64,000 nucleotides of DNA from Limnohabitans sp. MMS-10A-178 (lineage in GTDB: Bacteria > Pseudomonadota > Gammaproteobacteria > Burkholderiales > Burkholderiaceae_C): assembly GCF_003063375.1 (NCBI RefSeq), contig NZ_NERY01000001.1, positions 558,001 to 622,000 of the forward strand. Reading direction: 5' to 3'. Below, piece after piece: positions 15,692-25,534 of the stretch (its first letter is position 1; every line of letters begins with the position of its first letter). Both the position numbers and the translations under genes were made by a program. The notes under the pieces are model-generated. The model was not told where the DNA came from. It worked only from the letters and a program-made list of their open reading frames with translations, and did no database searches.

Positions 15692-18082
15692 ATGAACATC
15701 GTGTGCTTGGGCGGCGGCCCCGCAGGCTTGTATTTTGGGCTGCTCATGAAGTTGCGGCATCCTGAACACCGCATCACCGTGCTAGAGCGCAACAAGCCTT
15801 ACGACACCTTTGGCTGGGGCGTGGTTTTCTCCGATGCCACCATGTCGAGGTTGCAAGTGGCAGATCCCGTTACAGCTTCAGAAATTTTGGGTGCTTTTAA
15901 TCACTGGGACGACATTGCTGTGCACTTCAAGGGCGAAACCATGCGCTCAGGAGGGCACGGGTTTTGTGGCATTGGCCGCAAGCGTTTGCTCAATATTTTG
16001 CAAAAGAGATGTGAAAGCTTGGGCGTTGAATTGGTGTTTGAAGCAGAGGTGGATGCCCATGCCGACATCGGTGCGCTGTACCAAGCCGACTTGGTCATTG
16101 CATGTGATGGCATCAACTCTAGGGTTCGCACCCGTTTTGAAAAGACCTACAAGCCCGACATCGATGAGCGCCATTGCCGCTTTGTGTGGTTGGGCACGCG
16201 CAAGCTGTTTGATGCCTTCACATTCGCCATTGAGGAAACTGAGCACGGTTGGTTTCAAGCCCATGCTTACCAGTTTGATGGCGACACCTCCACCTTTATT
16301 GTGGAAACACCAGAGTCTGTTTGGAAGGCCGCGGGGTTTGAGGACATGTCGCAAGAAGAGTCGGTGGCATTTTGTGAAAAGTTGTTTGCCAAATACTTGG
16401 ACGGCAACCCCCTTATGACCAATGCCAAGCACCTGCGTGGTTCGGCGCATTGGATCAAATTTCCAAGGGTGATTTGCGATCAGTGGGTGCACTGGGACAC
16501 ATCCTCCGATGGCCGCTCAGTACCTTATGTTTTGATGGGAGATGCTGCACACACGGCCCACTTTTCAATTGGCTCTGGCACCAAGCTGGCGCTGGAAGAT
16601 GCCATTGAATTGGCTGATACCTTTGAGCGTGTGGGACACGGTGTGAAGGGCATGCCAGAAGTGATGAACGCTTATCAAGCGACGCGCTCGATTGAGGTCT
16701 TGAAGATTCAAAATGCAGCGCGCAATTCCACAGAGTGGTTTGAGAATGTGGCGCGCTATGTCAATTTGCCACCGCAGCAATTTGCCTATTCATTGCTCAC
16801 ACGCAGCCAACGCATTTCGCATGAAAACTTGCGACTGCGCGATGCTAAGTTTGTAGAGTCATACGAACGTTTCATGGCGTCATTGGTTAGCTTCGATGAC
16901 AGCTCGCGCCCCAAGTCAACACCACCCATGTTTTTGCCTTTGCAGGCGCGCAGCATCACTTTGAAAAATCGCGTGATGGTGTCGCCCATGGCCACATACT
17001 CGGCCATAGACGGTGTGCCTGGTGATTTTCATTTGATGCATTACGGCGCACGCGCTGTAGGTGGCGCTGCCATTGTGTTCACCGAGATGACGTGCGTTTC
17101 ACCCGAAGGCCGCATCACACCCGGTTGCCCTGGTTTGTGGAATGATGTGCAGCAAAACGCTTGGGCGCGCATTGTGAGTTTGGTGCACGCTCAGTCGGAT
17201 GCCAAGATGGCTTTGCAGTTGGGTCATGCAGGTCGCAAAGGTTCTACACGCCGAGCGTGGGATGGCATTGACATGCCTTTGAACGATGGAGCGCGAGATG
17301 GCCCCAATTGGCCACTCATGGCGCCATCGGCTGTGCCCTACATAGACGGCGTGAGTCAGGTGCCACATGAAATGACACGTGCTGACATGGAGGTGGTGCT
17401 GGCAGACTTTGTATCTGCAGCGGAGCGGGGCGCTAAAGCGGGGTTTGACTGGCTGGAGCTGCACTGCGCGCACGGTTATTTGCTGTCTGGCTTTATTTCG
17501 CCATTGACCAACCAGCGCACCGACGAATTTGGGGGAAGCTTGGAAAATCGACTGCGTTTCCCCTTGGCCGTCTTTGTAGCGCTGCGAAAAGTGTGGCCTC
17601 AAGACAAGCCCATGTCGGTGCGTATTTCTGCACACGATTGGGTTAAAGGCGGCATCACCATCGATGACGCCATCGAGATTGCCAAACAATTTAAAGCAGC
17701 TGGCGTTGATTTTGTCGACTGCTCATCGGGCCAAGTAGACAAGCGCGAAAAGCCAGTGTATGGCCGCATGTTTCAAACCCCGTTTGCCGATCGCATTCGC
17801 AATGAAGCGGGTGTGCGCACCATTGCTGTGGGCGCTATTTCGGAAGCGGATCATGTCAACAGCATCATCGCAGCGGGCCGTGCCGACTTGTGCGCAGTGG
17901 CTCGCCCGCACTTGGCCAATCCCTCTTGGACCATGCAAGAGGCAGCCCGCATTGGCTACACCGATTTGAATTGGCACAAGGCTTATGTGTCTGGCAAGCG
18001 GCAAATGGAAACCAACTTTGAGCGAGCTGCAGCCATGGCCGCTGCCAGTGCCACACCGGCCGCAGCCAAGGGAGAAAATTGA
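15692..18082 (+). CDS. Bifunctional FAD monooxygenase / old yellow enzyme fusion (salicylyl- or 2-aminobenzoyl-CoA type)
   Basis: The 796-residue protein joins two flavoenzymes. Residues 1 to about 400 form a salicylate-hydroxylase-like FAD monooxygenase, with GGGPAG near 7 and [24 protein letters not shown] as the second FAD motif. Residues from about 413 form an old-yellow-enzyme FMN domain ([26 protein letters not shown]... [20 protein letters not shown]). This architecture is that of 2-aminobenzoyl-CoA monooxygenase/reductase and of proteins annotated salicylyl-CoA 5-hydroxylase. The known enzyme hydroxylates and then reduces the CoA-bound ring, so dearomatising it. ATG 15692 has an AAGGAA site. 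It is first in the operon. A substrate of 2-aminobenzoyl-CoA is favoured by the Rid and ligase genes but not proven. Confidence 0.88.
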   Translation: MNIVCLGGGPAGLYFGLLMKLRHPEHRITVLERNKPYDTFGWGVVFSDATMSRLQVADPVTASEILGAFNHWDDIAVHFKGETMRSGGHGFCGIGRKRLLNILQKRCESLGVELVFEAEVDAHADIGALYQADLVIACDGINSRVRTRFEKTYKPDIDERHCRFVWLGTRKLFDAFTFAIEETEHGWFQAHAYQFDGDTSTFIVETPESVWKAAGFEDMSQEESVAFCEKLFAKYLDGNPLMTNAKHLRGSAHWIKFPRVICDQWVHWDTSSDGRSVPYVLMGDAAHTAHFSIGSGTKLALEDAIELADTFERVGHGVKGMPEVMNAYQATRSIEVLKIQNAARNSTEWFENVARYVNLPPQQFAYSLLTRSQRISHENLRLRDAKFVESYERFMASLVSFDDSSRPKSTPPMFLPLQARSITLKNRVMVSPMATYSAIDGVPGDFHLMHYGARAVGGAAIVFTEMTCVSPEGRITPGCPGLWNDVQQNAWARIVSLVHAQSDAKMALQLGHAGRKGSTRRAWDGIDMPLNDGARDGPNWPLMAPSAVPYIDGVSQVPHEMTRADMEVVLADFVSAAERGAKAGFDWLELHCAHGYLLSGFISPLTNQRTDEFGGSLENRLRFPLAVFVALRKVWPQDKPMSVRISAHDWVKGGITIDDAIEIAKQFKAAGVDFVDCSSGQVDKREKPVYGRMFQTPFADRIRNEAGVRTIAVGAISEADHVNSIIAAGRADLCAVARPHLANPSWTMQEAARIGYTDLNWHKAYVSGKRQMETNFERAAAMAAASATPAAAKGEN

Positions 18083-18861
18083 TGAGGCATGTCTGGGTCA
18101 CGGGCGCAGGCCGAGGCATTGGTGCTGCCGTGGCCTTGGCATTTGCGCGCCAAGGAGCTGCATTAAGTTTGTCTGGTCGAGACATAAAAACCCTGCAAGC
18201 ACAAGCAGCGCATTTAAAAAGCCAGTGTCCCAATGTGAAGGTGCACTGCAGTGCCATGGATGTAAGCGATGCAGCTTCGGTTGCAGCCGCCTGGCAGTCA
18301 AACCATGCGGCTCTGGGCCCTGTGGAGGTGTTGGTAAACAACGCAGGTCAAGCACTGAGCCAGCCCTTTGCCAAAACAGATTTGGCTTTGTGGCAACAAA
18401 TGCTCAATGTCAACCTAACCGGCAGCTACTTGTGCATTCAGGCAGCGCTGCCAGATTTGTTGGCTGCTGGCGCCAGTGGCAAGGCGGCCCGCGTTGTCAA
18501 TATTGCCAGCACAGCTGGCTTGAAGGGCTACGCCTATGTGTCTGCCTACACAGCAGCCAAGCATGGTGTGATTGGTTTAACGCGCAGTTTGGCCATGGAG
18601 TTGGCCAAAAAGGGCGTTACCGTGAATGCTGTATGCCCTGGATTTACAGAAACTGACATTGTGCGCGAGTCGATTGCCAACATTGTGGCCAAAACAGGCC
18701 AGACAGAACAGCAAGCGCGTGAAGCCTTGGTGTCGCACAACCCGCAAAAGAAAATGATTCAACCAGACGAGGTGGCAAATACCGTGTTGTGGTTGTGCAG
18801 CAATGCTGCAGCTTCAGTGAATGGTCAGTCAATTGCCGTTGATGGTGGGGAGACTATGTGA
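18079..18861 (+). CDS. SDR-family NAD(P)-dependent oxidoreductase
   Basis: The 260-residue protein is a classical short-chain dehydrogenase: TGxxxGIG cofactor loop at 7-15 (VTGAGRGIG), NNAG near 93, catalytic Ser in NIASTAG and YxxxK in [11 protein letters not shown] (about 155-159). In this operon it would most simply oxidise a 3-hydroxyacyl-CoA or reduce a keto intermediate. Its start overlaps the stop of the fusion gene by four bases (ATGA). Confidence 0.88.
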   Translation: MMRHVWVTGAGRGIGAAVALAFARQGAALSLSGRDIKTLQAQAAHLKSQCPNVKVHCSAMDVSDAASVAAAWQSNHAALGPVEVLVNNAGQALSQPFAKTDLALWQQMLNVNLTGSYLCIQAALPDLLAAGASGKAARVVNIASTAGLKGYAYVSAYTAAKHGVIGLTRSLAMELAKKGVTVNAVCPGFTETDIVRESIANIVAKTGQTEQQAREALVSHNPQKKMIQPDEVANTVLWLCSNAAASVNGQSIAVDGGETM

Positions 18862-19364
18862 TGCATGCGAATTCAAGTTCAGTGGTGAATGTGGATCATG
18901 AATTTAGAGCCCACGCCGATCACCATGCCTCCTTGAGATTGTGGTTGCGCTTGTTGTCCTGCACCACGCGGGTAGAAGACAAAATACGGCAAAAGTTGCG
19001 CGAGTCATTTGACATCACGCTGCCACGCTTTGACTTGATGGCGCAACTCGAGAGAGATCCAGACGGTTTGAGTATGGGCGAGTTGTCGCGGCGCATGATG
19101 GTCACAGGCGGCAACATCACCACCATCGTCGATCAACTTGAAAAAGAAAAGCTGGTGATGCGCCAAGTGGGCTTGAACGATCGCAGGTCGTTCACTGTCA
19201 AGCTAACTCCTGCAGGCCGTGTCGCATTCACCGATATGGCCATTGCGCATGAGGAATGGGTGGCTGAGTTGTTTTCTGGCTTGTCCAACAACCAACAAAG
19301 CCAGTTGTATAGCTTGTTAGGTGCCATGAAAAAGAATTTACAGAAACAAGAGGAGACATCATGA
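18861..19364 (+). CDS. MarR-family transcriptional regulator
   Basis: The 167-residue protein has a winged helix-turn-helix at about 55-120 ([43 protein letters not shown]), followed by the D-R-R wing ([16 protein letters not shown]). It lies within the operon in TGATG overlap with the SDR gene; GTG 18858 is an alternative start. Relatives in aromatic operons are repressors released by CoA thioesters of the substrate. The likely site is the palindrome at 15634-15648. Confidence 0.88.
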   Translation: MHANSSSVVNVDHEFRAHADHHASLRLWLRLLSCTTRVEDKIRQKLRESFDITLPRFDLMAQLERDPDGLSMGELSRRMMVTGGNITTIVDQLEKEKLVMRQVGLNDRRSFTVKLTPAGRVAFTDMAIAHEEWVAELFSGLSNNQQSQLYSLLGAMKKNLQKQEETS

Positions 19365-20221
19365 GTCAAAAGTACTTGCCTGGCCAGCCACAGCAGCTGC
19401 CTCGCCACAACAACAAGTTGGCCCACTACAAAGCTGAACACGTGCTGTTTGAAGTGAAGGACGGTGTGGCCACGCTCACCTTGAACAGGCCGGAGCGAAA
19501 AAACCCCTTGTCATTTGACTCGTACGCCGAAATGCGCGATTTGTTTCGCGCACTGGCCTATGCCGAAGATGTGCATGCTGTGGTTGTCACTGGCGCAGGC
19601 GGTAATTTTTGTTCAGGCGGTGATGTACATGAAATCATTGGGCCCCTTACCAAACTGGATATGCCAGGCTTGTTGGCGTTCACGCGCATGACGGGCGATT
19701 TGGTCAAGGCCATGCGGGCGTGCCCGCAACCCATTGTGTCTGCCATCGATGGCATTTGCGCCGGTGCAGGTGCCTTGCTGGCCTTGGCCTCTGACATGCG
19801 GTATGGCACGGCCCGCAGCAAAACCTATTTTCTATTCAACAAGGTAGGCTTGGCTGGCTGTGACATGGGCGCGTGCGCCTTGTTGCCCCGTGTGATTGGC
19901 CAAGGCCGTGCTTCCGAATTGCTTTACACAGGCCGAGGCCTTGCAGGTGAAGAGGCCGAGCGCTGGGGGTTTTACAACCGAGTGTGTACACCCGAAACTG
20001 TTTTAAGCGAGGCACAAGCCATGGCCCAAATGCTGGCAAGTGGCCCTACCTTTGCCAACGGCATGACCAAGAAAATGTTGCAGCAAGAATGGAACATGGG
20101 TGTCGACGAAGCCATTGAAGCCGAGGCGCAAGCGCAAGCCATTTGCATGGTCACCAACGACTTTCACAGGGCCTATCACGCCTTTGTGGCCAAGCAAACG
20201 CCCGTGTTTCAAGGAGACTGA
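19361..20221 (+). CDS. Enoyl-CoA hydratase/crotonase-family protein
   Basis: The 286 residues show the crotonase fold: an oxyanion loop in [15 protein letters not shown] (about 83-97) and [21 protein letters not shown]. The stretch that normally carries the two catalytic acids (PExxLG) reads [14 protein letters not shown] here, with no Glu at the first position. It is therefore probably not a plain 2-enoyl-CoA hydratase, and ring hydrolase or isomerase activity on a cyclic CoA ester is possible. It overlaps the MarR gene by four bases. Confidence 0.82.
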   Translation: MSQKYLPGQPQQLPRHNNKLAHYKAEHVLFEVKDGVATLTLNRPERKNPLSFDSYAEMRDLFRALAYAEDVHAVVVTGAGGNFCSGGDVHEIIGPLTKLDMPGLLAFTRMTGDLVKAMRACPQPIVSAIDGICAGAGALLALASDMRYGTARSKTYFLFNKVGLAGCDMGACALLPRVIGQGRASELLYTGRGLAGEEAERWGFYNRVCTPETVLSEAQAMAQMLASGPTFANGMTKKMLQQEWNMGVDEAIEAEAQAQAICMVTNDFHRAYHAFVAKQTPVFQGD

Positions 20222-20223
20222 CC

Positions 20224-21393
20224 ATGAACTCAGCAGCTCATTTGGCATGGCCGTTTTTTGATGCGTCGCATCGAGAATTCAAAGCCAACTTGCAACAGTG
20301 GAGCACGCAGCAGTTTGGCCAATGGCACGCACACGATGAATCGCGTGAGGCCATTGACCGTGAGTGTGTGAGCTTGGTCAAAGCCTTGGGTCAAGGCGGT
20401 TGGTTAAAGCCCGCCATTGCAGGCACCAAGCATGGCGGAGCTGCTGATGTGATCGACACACGCACCATTTGTTTGTTGCGCGAAGAGTTGGCTTGGCATC
20501 ATGGCTTGGCTGATTTTGCATTTGCCATGCAGGGCTTGGGTTCAGGCGCTATCAGCCTCAAAGGAACACCAGAGCAACAAGCCGCTTACCTACCTCGCGT
20601 GGCCAAAGGCGAGGCGCTAGCAGCCTTTGCCTTGAGCGAGCCCGATGCGGGCTCTGACGTGGCGGCCATGCAATGCAGCGCAGTTGAAACCCCCGAAGGC
20701 TATCGCTTGAATGGTTTCAAGACCTGGATTTCCAATGGTGGCATTGCCAATTTTTATGTGGTGTTTGCACGCACCGGCGAGGCGCCAGGCGCCAGAGGCA
20801 TCAGCGCTTTCATTGTGGATGCCAACACCCCAGGTTTGGAAATTGCAGAGCGCATTGATGTGGTGGCACCACACCCTTTGGCCACCCTTCATTTCAACAA
20901 TGTATTGGTGCCACATGCCAAGCGCATTGGTGCGACGGGTGAGGGGTTCAAGGTGGCCATGGCCACTTTGGATGTTTTTAGAACCTCGGTGGCGGCTGCA
21001 TCGCTGGGCTTTGCGCGCAGAGCTCTAGATGAATCAATTGCCTGGGCCAAGCAGCGCAAGATGTTTGGCGGGACCTTGGCAGACTTTCAAATTACGCAAA
21101 GCAAGTTGGCGCAAATGGCCACCCTGCTCGATGCCGCCACTCTGCTCACTTACAGAGCTGCATGGCTTCGTGATCAAGGGCAACGCATTACTCAAGAAGC
21201 GGCCATGGCCAAAATGACCGCCACAGAAAATGCACAGCAAATTATTGATATGGCTGTGCAAATGCATGGAGGCATGGGTGTTAAAAAAGGCTGCATTGTG
21301 GAGTCTTTGTACCGAGAAATTAGAGCGCTGCGCATTTACGAAGGCGCCACTGAAGTACAACAATTGATCATTGGTCGTGATTTACTGAAGTGA
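20224..21393 (+). CDS. Acyl-CoA dehydrogenase
   Basis: The 389-residue FAD enzyme has the family [15 protein letters not shown] and [20 protein letters not shown] segments. The catalytic base Glu373 lies in [16 protein letters not shown] near the C-terminus. It would introduce an alpha-beta double bond into an acyl-CoA or alicyclic CoA intermediate and pass electrons to ETF. ATG 20224 is two bases after the crotonase stop; the longer frame upstream overlaps that gene. Confidence 0.9.
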   Translation: MNSAAHLAWPFFDASHREFKANLQQWSTQQFGQWHAHDESREAIDRECVSLVKALGQGGWLKPAIAGTKHGGAADVIDTRTICLLREELAWHHGLADFAFAMQGLGSGAISLKGTPEQQAAYLPRVAKGEALAAFALSEPDAGSDVAAMQCSAVETPEGYRLNGFKTWISNGGIANFYVVFARTGEAPGARGISAFIVDANTPGLEIAERIDVVAPHPLATLHFNNVLVPHAKRIGATGEGFKVAMATLDVFRTSVAAASLGFARRALDESIAWAKQRKMFGGTLADFQITQSKLAQMATLLDAATLLTYRAAWLRDQGQRITQEAAMAKMTATENAQQIIDMAVQMHGGMGVKKGCIVESLYREIRALRIYEGATEVQQLIIGRDLLK

Positions 21394-21401
21394 GGATTGA
21401 A

Positions 21402-23087
21402 ATGAGCCAGTCATTAGCGCCTTCATCACACACAGACACATTTACGCGCGACAATTTGCCGCCGCTAGATCAGTGGCCCGTGTTTGTCTTTGATCGACCT
21501 GAAGTTCAATATCCTGAACAACTCAATTGTGTTCAGGCCTTGTTAGACGATCATGTGGCGCAAGGCCATGGCAATCGCATGGCAGTGCGCGGCCAAGATA
21601 CAGCAGGCCCTATGGGCTGGACATATGCGCAACTGCAAAGCAAGGTCAATCAAATTGCCCATGTGTTGGTGCATGACATGGGCTTGAAATCGGGTGAACG
21701 TTTGTTGCTGCGTGGGGGCAACAGCCCCATGATGGCGGCGTGTTTCTTGGCGGCATTGAAGGCGGGTTTGGTGGTGGTGCCCACCATGCCTTTGCTGAGG
21801 GCCTCAGAACTCAAACAAATCTTGGACAAGGCGCAAGTGAAAGCAGCGTTGTGTGACAGTGTGTTGGCTGAAGAATTGGCGCACTGCACTGATCACACGC
21901 ATGCTCAATTTGCCCCATCACTCAAACAAGTTTTGTGGTTTAGAAGCTTGGATGAAGAGGGCGTAGAGGCCCGAATGGCCAAGCATTTGAAGGAATTTGA
22001 AGCAGTGGCCACCAGCCGCGATGATGTGTGCTTGATTGCCTTTACCAGCGGCACCACCGGAAAGCCCAAAGGCACTATGCATTTTCACCGAGATGTTTTG
22101 GCCATGTGCGATTTGTTTCCTAAGCATGTGCTCAATATGGGTGCCAATGATGTGGTGTGTGGTACGCCGCCCATTGCATTCACATTTGGCTTGGGCGGTT
22201 TGTTGGCTTTCCCCCTGCGCTATGGCGCATGTGCTGTGCTCCTTGAAAAATACACACCTGAATCATTGCTGCTTGCCATCGGGCAGTATGGCGCTACGCA
22301 GTGCTACACCGCTCCTACCATGTACCGCCAAATGGCCATGTTGGTTTCTGAAAAGCCATATGGCTTCAACTTGAAGTCATTGCGTCACACGGTGTCGGCA
22401 GGCGAGGCCTTGCCTGATGCCACGCGTCAGTTGTGGAAGAAGGCAACGGGCATTGAGATGACCGACGGTATTGGAGGTACCGAGGTGATTCACATTTATA
22501 TTTCCAGTGCAGGCCAAGACGTGCGTGCTGGCAGCATTGGCAAAGTGGTGCCTGGCTATCAGGCACAAATTGTGGACGAAGACATGAAACCCGTACCGCC
22601 CGGCACAGTAGGACGCTTGGCTGTGAGAGGCCCAACAGGGTGCCGATATTTGGATGACCCGCGGCAAAAAGAGTATGTGAAAGAAGGCTGGAATTTACCC
22701 GGCGATACCTTTGTGATGGACGCCGATGGTTACTTCAGTTATCAGGCGCGCAATGACGACATGATCATTTCTGCGGGATACAACATAGCAGGACCCGAAG
22801 TAGAGGGAGCGCTGATGCAGCACCCTGCTGTAGCAGAATGTGGCGTGGTGGGTGCTGCTGACGCTGAGCGCGGGCAGGTGGTCATGGCCTTTGTGGTCTT
22901 GAAATCAGGATTGACAGGCACACCTGAATTGGAAAAAGAAATTCAAGAATTTGTGAAGCAAACCATTGCGCCCTTCAAGTATCCAAGGCGCGTAGAGTTT
23001 TGCACAAGCTTGCCGCGCACCGAAACTGGCAAGTTGCAGCGCTTTAAGTTAAGACAGAAAGCGTCAGCTTTCAATACAGAACAATAA
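21402..23087 (+). CDS. Benzoate/2-aminobenzoate-type CoA ligase (AMP-forming)
   Basis: The 561-residue protein has the AMP-ligase P-loop TSGTTGKPKGT (about 214-224) and a benzoate-ligase-like GIGGTEVIHIYIS segment. The aryl-acid motifs are followed by PRTETGKLQRFKLR with the adenylation Lys near 546. It should activate an aromatic acid to its CoA thioester, the entry step for the fusion oxygenase. ATG 21402 has a TGAGGA site. The benzoate-ligase-like GGTE region supports an aromatic substrate; 2-aminobenzoate is the leading guess. Confidence 0.88.
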   Translation: MSQSLAPSSHTDTFTRDNLPPLDQWPVFVFDRPEVQYPEQLNCVQALLDDHVAQGHGNRMAVRGQDTAGPMGWTYAQLQSKVNQIAHVLVHDMGLKSGERLLLRGGNSPMMAACFLAALKAGLVVVPTMPLLRASELKQILDKAQVKAALCDSVLAEELAHCTDHTHAQFAPSLKQVLWFRSLDEEGVEARMAKHLKEFEAVATSRDDVCLIAFTSGTTGKPKGTMHFHRDVLAMCDLFPKHVLNMGANDVVCGTPPIAFTFGLGGLLAFPLRYGACAVLLEKYTPESLLLAIGQYGATQCYTAPTMYRQMAMLVSEKPYGFNLKSLRHTVSAGEALPDATRQLWKKATGIEMTDGIGGTEVIHIYISSAGQDVRAGSIGKVVPGYQAQIVDEDMKPVPPGTVGRLAVRGPTGCRYLDDPRQKEYVKEGWNLPGDTFVMDADGYFSYQARNDDMIISAGYNIAGPEVEGALMQHPAVAECGVVGAADAERGQVVMAFVVLKSGLTGTPELEKEIQEFVKQTIAPFKYPRRVEFCTSLPRTETGKLQRFKLRQKASAFNTEQ

Positions 23088-23096
23088 GGAGCAGAA

Positions 23097-23501
23097 ATGT
23101 CACAAGATATGTTGAGAGTGCTTCAGCCAGAGGGATGGGCGCCTGCCAAAGGCTATGCCAATGGCATTGCTGCGCGTGGCGAGATGGTGTTTGTTGCAGG
23201 CATGATTGGCTGGAACGGCCAATGCCAGTTTGAGACCGATGATTTTGTGGAGCAGTGCAAGCAAGCGCTGCAAAACATTGTGGCCACGCTGGCTTGTGCA
23301 GGGGCAGGGCCTGAACACATGGCGCGCATGACTTGGTACGTGAAAGACAAAAAGGAATACATCGCGCGAGGGCGTGAGTTGGGCAAGGTGTACCAAGAGG
23401 TGATGGGCAAAAACTACCCTGCCATGACCTTGGTTCAGGTGGCCGACCTGGTGGAAGACCGCGCCTTGGTGGAAATTGAAGTGACGGCTGTGAAGCCTTG
23501 A
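23097..23501 (+). CDS. RidA-family protein lacking the catalytic arginine
   Basis: The 134-residue protein has the Rid/YjgF fold (AGMIGWNG, QALQNIVATLACAGAG, VEIEVTAV). RidA hydrolyses enamines and imines to keto acids and ammonia with an Arg in the Y-P-x-R context. Here Tyr107-Pro108-Ala109 is followed by Met110, so the canonical deaminase Arg is missing. In an aminobenzoate pathway it may still act on or bind an enamine-like CoA intermediate. It has a strong AAGGAG site and starts nine bases after the ligase. Confidence 0.85.
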   Translation: MSQDMLRVLQPEGWAPAKGYANGIAARGEMVFVAGMIGWNGQCQFETDDFVEQCKQALQNIVATLACAGAGPEHMARMTWYVKDKKEYIARGRELGKVYQEVMGKNYPAMTLVQVADLVEDRALVEIEVTAVKP

Positions 23502-23621
23502 GGTGCAGCGTCTATTGGGCTAGCTTTAGTCAATGTAAATGATCCATTTCAATATCATTTAAACTTGTTTGAAGAGCATCAACACCTTGCCACGACGGCT
23601 TGGGAGTTGCAAGGAGTAAAA

Positions 23622-24707
23622 ATGCTAATTGAGCAAATTGAGCACCGTTGGTTGTCAGCGTTTGAGCGCACTTTTTCCTTGTGCAAAGTGCAATCTGACG
23701 AGGTGGTTGCCTTGTTAACGGAGAGTCAGTCTAGGCGTGTCAATGTAGACTTGGCAAGACTTGCCCTGCAGCGCATGGGTGCTAAAGTGTTCGAAGTATG
23801 TCTACCCACGCCTGCTTTGAGTGCACCGGCGCCCATTCGATCGACGGGTGCCACCGATGTGATTCAAAACTTGGCGCCCGTTGTGTCGGCATTGCAGCGT
23901 GCAAATCTAATCATCGATTGCACGGTTGAAGGCATGCTGCATGCGCCTGAATTGCCTGCAATTTTGAAAGGCGCAGATGGCGTGGTGCCACGCCTCTTCA
24001 TGATATCCAACGAGCATCCTGAAATTTTAGAGCGCACAGTACCCGATGCTGGTCTGGAGGGGGTGGTGCGCCAAGCCATGAAAAAGTTGCGCGCTGCACA
24101 GCATATGCATGTCACCTCGAAGGCGGGTACCAATTTGAACATCCAGCTGAAGTCTGCTGTGGTGGGTGGCGTTTGGGGATTTTGTGCCAAACCAGGCATG
24201 GTGTCGCACTGGCCAGGCGGTTTGGCGCTGGCGTTTCCTGCTGCTGGCAGCGTCAATGGCACCTTGGTCATGGCGCCTGGTGATGTGAATCTCACTTTCA
24301 AACGCTATTTGCGAGACACCATCTATCTCACCATCGAAAACGACACCATCTCGCACATCGAAGGCAAAGGCGTCGACGTGGACATGATGCGCTCTTATTA
24401 CCAAGCTTGGATTGACAAGGAAGGCCATCGCGATGCCTGTGCTGTATCGCACGTGGGCTTTGGTTTAAATCCTGCTGCGCGTTGGGATGCCATGACGTTT
24501 TATGACAAGCGCGATTGCAATGGCACAGAATTGCGAGCCTTTGCTGGCAACTTCTTGTACTCCACGGGCGCCAACGAAGTAGCGGGCCGCCACACTTTGG
24601 GACACTTCGATTTGCCCATGCGCCACTGCAGCATTGCTCTAGATGGCCTGTTTGTGGTGCAAGAGGGCGAGTTGGTCAAGGGTGTGTTTGAAAGCACCGC
24701 TTCATGA
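23622..24707 (+). CDS. NicX-like non-heme iron dioxygenase (2,5-dihydroxypyridine 5,6-dioxygenase family)
   Basis: The 361-residue protein belongs to the aminopeptidase-like/NicX family. NicX binds Fe(II) with two His and one Asp and cleaves 2,5-dihydroxypyridine to N-formylmaleamate. The matching residues here are His277 (SHVGFGLNP) and the H-x-D pair His328/Asp330 (GRHTLGHFDLPM); the spacing between the two His is 51, close to NicX. An AAGGAG site precedes ATG 23622. It overlaps the next hydrolase gene by four bases. In nicotinate operons NicX is paired with hydrolase NicD, so the pair is recognisable, but the surrounding genes are CoA-ester genes. The substrate is unknown. Confidence 0.78.
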   Translation: MLIEQIEHRWLSAFERTFSLCKVQSDEVVALLTESQSRRVNVDLARLALQRMGAKVFEVCLPTPALSAPAPIRSTGATDVIQNLAPVVSALQRANLIIDCTVEGMLHAPELPAILKGADGVVPRLFMISNEHPEILERTVPDAGLEGVVRQAMKKLRAAQHMHVTSKAGTNLNIQLKSAVVGGVWGFCAKPGMVSHWPGGLALAFPAAGSVNGTLVMAPGDVNLTFKRYLRDTIYLTIENDTISHIEGKGVDVDMMRSYYQAWIDKEGHRDACAVSHVGFGLNPAARWDAMTFYDKRDCNGTELRAFAGNFLYSTGANEVAGRHTLGHFDLPMRHCSIALDGLFVVQEGELVKGVFESTAS

Positions 24708-25519
24708 CGGCCTCAACACCGGCTTACTTGGAAGCGGGACCGCCCAGTGCCAAAACCTGTTTGGTTTTTTTGCATGGCATTGGTGGCGGTAAAAAAGGTT
24801 TTCAATCGTCGGTCGATTTTTTTGCGAAGCAAGGCTTCCGAGCCTTAGCTTGGGACATGCCCGGCTACGGCGAGAGCCAAGCGCACGACACCTTGAGCTT
24901 TGAAAGTTTGGCAGCCTCTCTAGAAACCATGTTGGATGCGGCGCATGTGGAGAAAGCCGTTTTGATTGGACACAGCATGGGTGGCATGGTGGCTTTGCAA
25001 GCCTGGACCCAATGCCCGTCGCGCATTGCAGGCCTGGTGGTGGCTGCAAGCAGCCCTGCTTTTGGTCATCAGGACGGTGATTTTCAAAAACAATTTGTGG
25101 CACAAAGGCTGGCGCCCTTGAACGCTGGAAAAACCATGTCGGAAGTAGCTGATCGTTTGATTCCCAGTATGGTAGCGCCCCTGGCATTGGCCGCCGGTGC
25201 AGGTCTTGCGCAATACCCCGCAGGCTTGGCATTGGCACATGCGTGCATGTCGGCGGTGCCGCCAAGCACATACCGCGCAGCTCTTAACGCTTTGGTGAAG
25301 TTTGAGCAGCGCGGGGCACTGCCCACCGTCAGTGTTCCCACTTTGTGCTTGGCGGGAGAGCATGACAAAACAGCGCCACCAGAGGTATTGCGGCGCATGG
25401 CGCAAAAAATACCCAGTGCCGAGTATGAATGCCTCAAGGGGGTAGGGCATCTGATGAATTTTGAAAATGAAGCCCTATTTCACGAAGCTGTTTTGAATTT
25501 CACAAGACGCTATTTTTGA
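24704..25519 (+). CDS. Alpha/beta hydrolase (possible NicD-like partner)
   Basis: The 271-residue protein has the hydrolase fold: HGIGGGKKGF oxyanion loop, nucleophile elbow GHSMGG (Ser about 88), acid in LCLAGEHDKTAPPE and the catalytic His in GVGHLMNFE. It starts inside the stop of the NicX-like gene (ATGA). By analogy with NicX-NicD it may hydrolyse the amide or ester made by ring cleavage. A CoA thioesterase role cannot be excluded. Confidence 0.82.
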   Translation: MTASTPAYLEAGPPSAKTCLVFLHGIGGGKKGFQSSVDFFAKQGFRALAWDMPGYGESQAHDTLSFESLAASLETMLDAAHVEKAVLIGHSMGGMVALQAWTQCPSRIAGLVVAASSPAFGHQDGDFQKQFVAQRLAPLNAGKTMSEVADRLIPSMVAPLALAAGAGLAQYPAGLALAHACMSAVPPSTYRAALNALVKFEQRGALPTVSVPTLCLAGEHDKTAPPEVLRRMAQKIPSAEYECLKGVGHLMNFENEALFHEAVLNFTRRYF

Positions 25520-25534
25520 CTTGAGGATGTTTGT

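Noticed and set aside
23502..23621. Possible second MarR operator upstream of the NicX-like gene
   Set aside because: TTCAA and TTGAA occur but 18 bases apart and without symmetry between them; no convincing promoter either.
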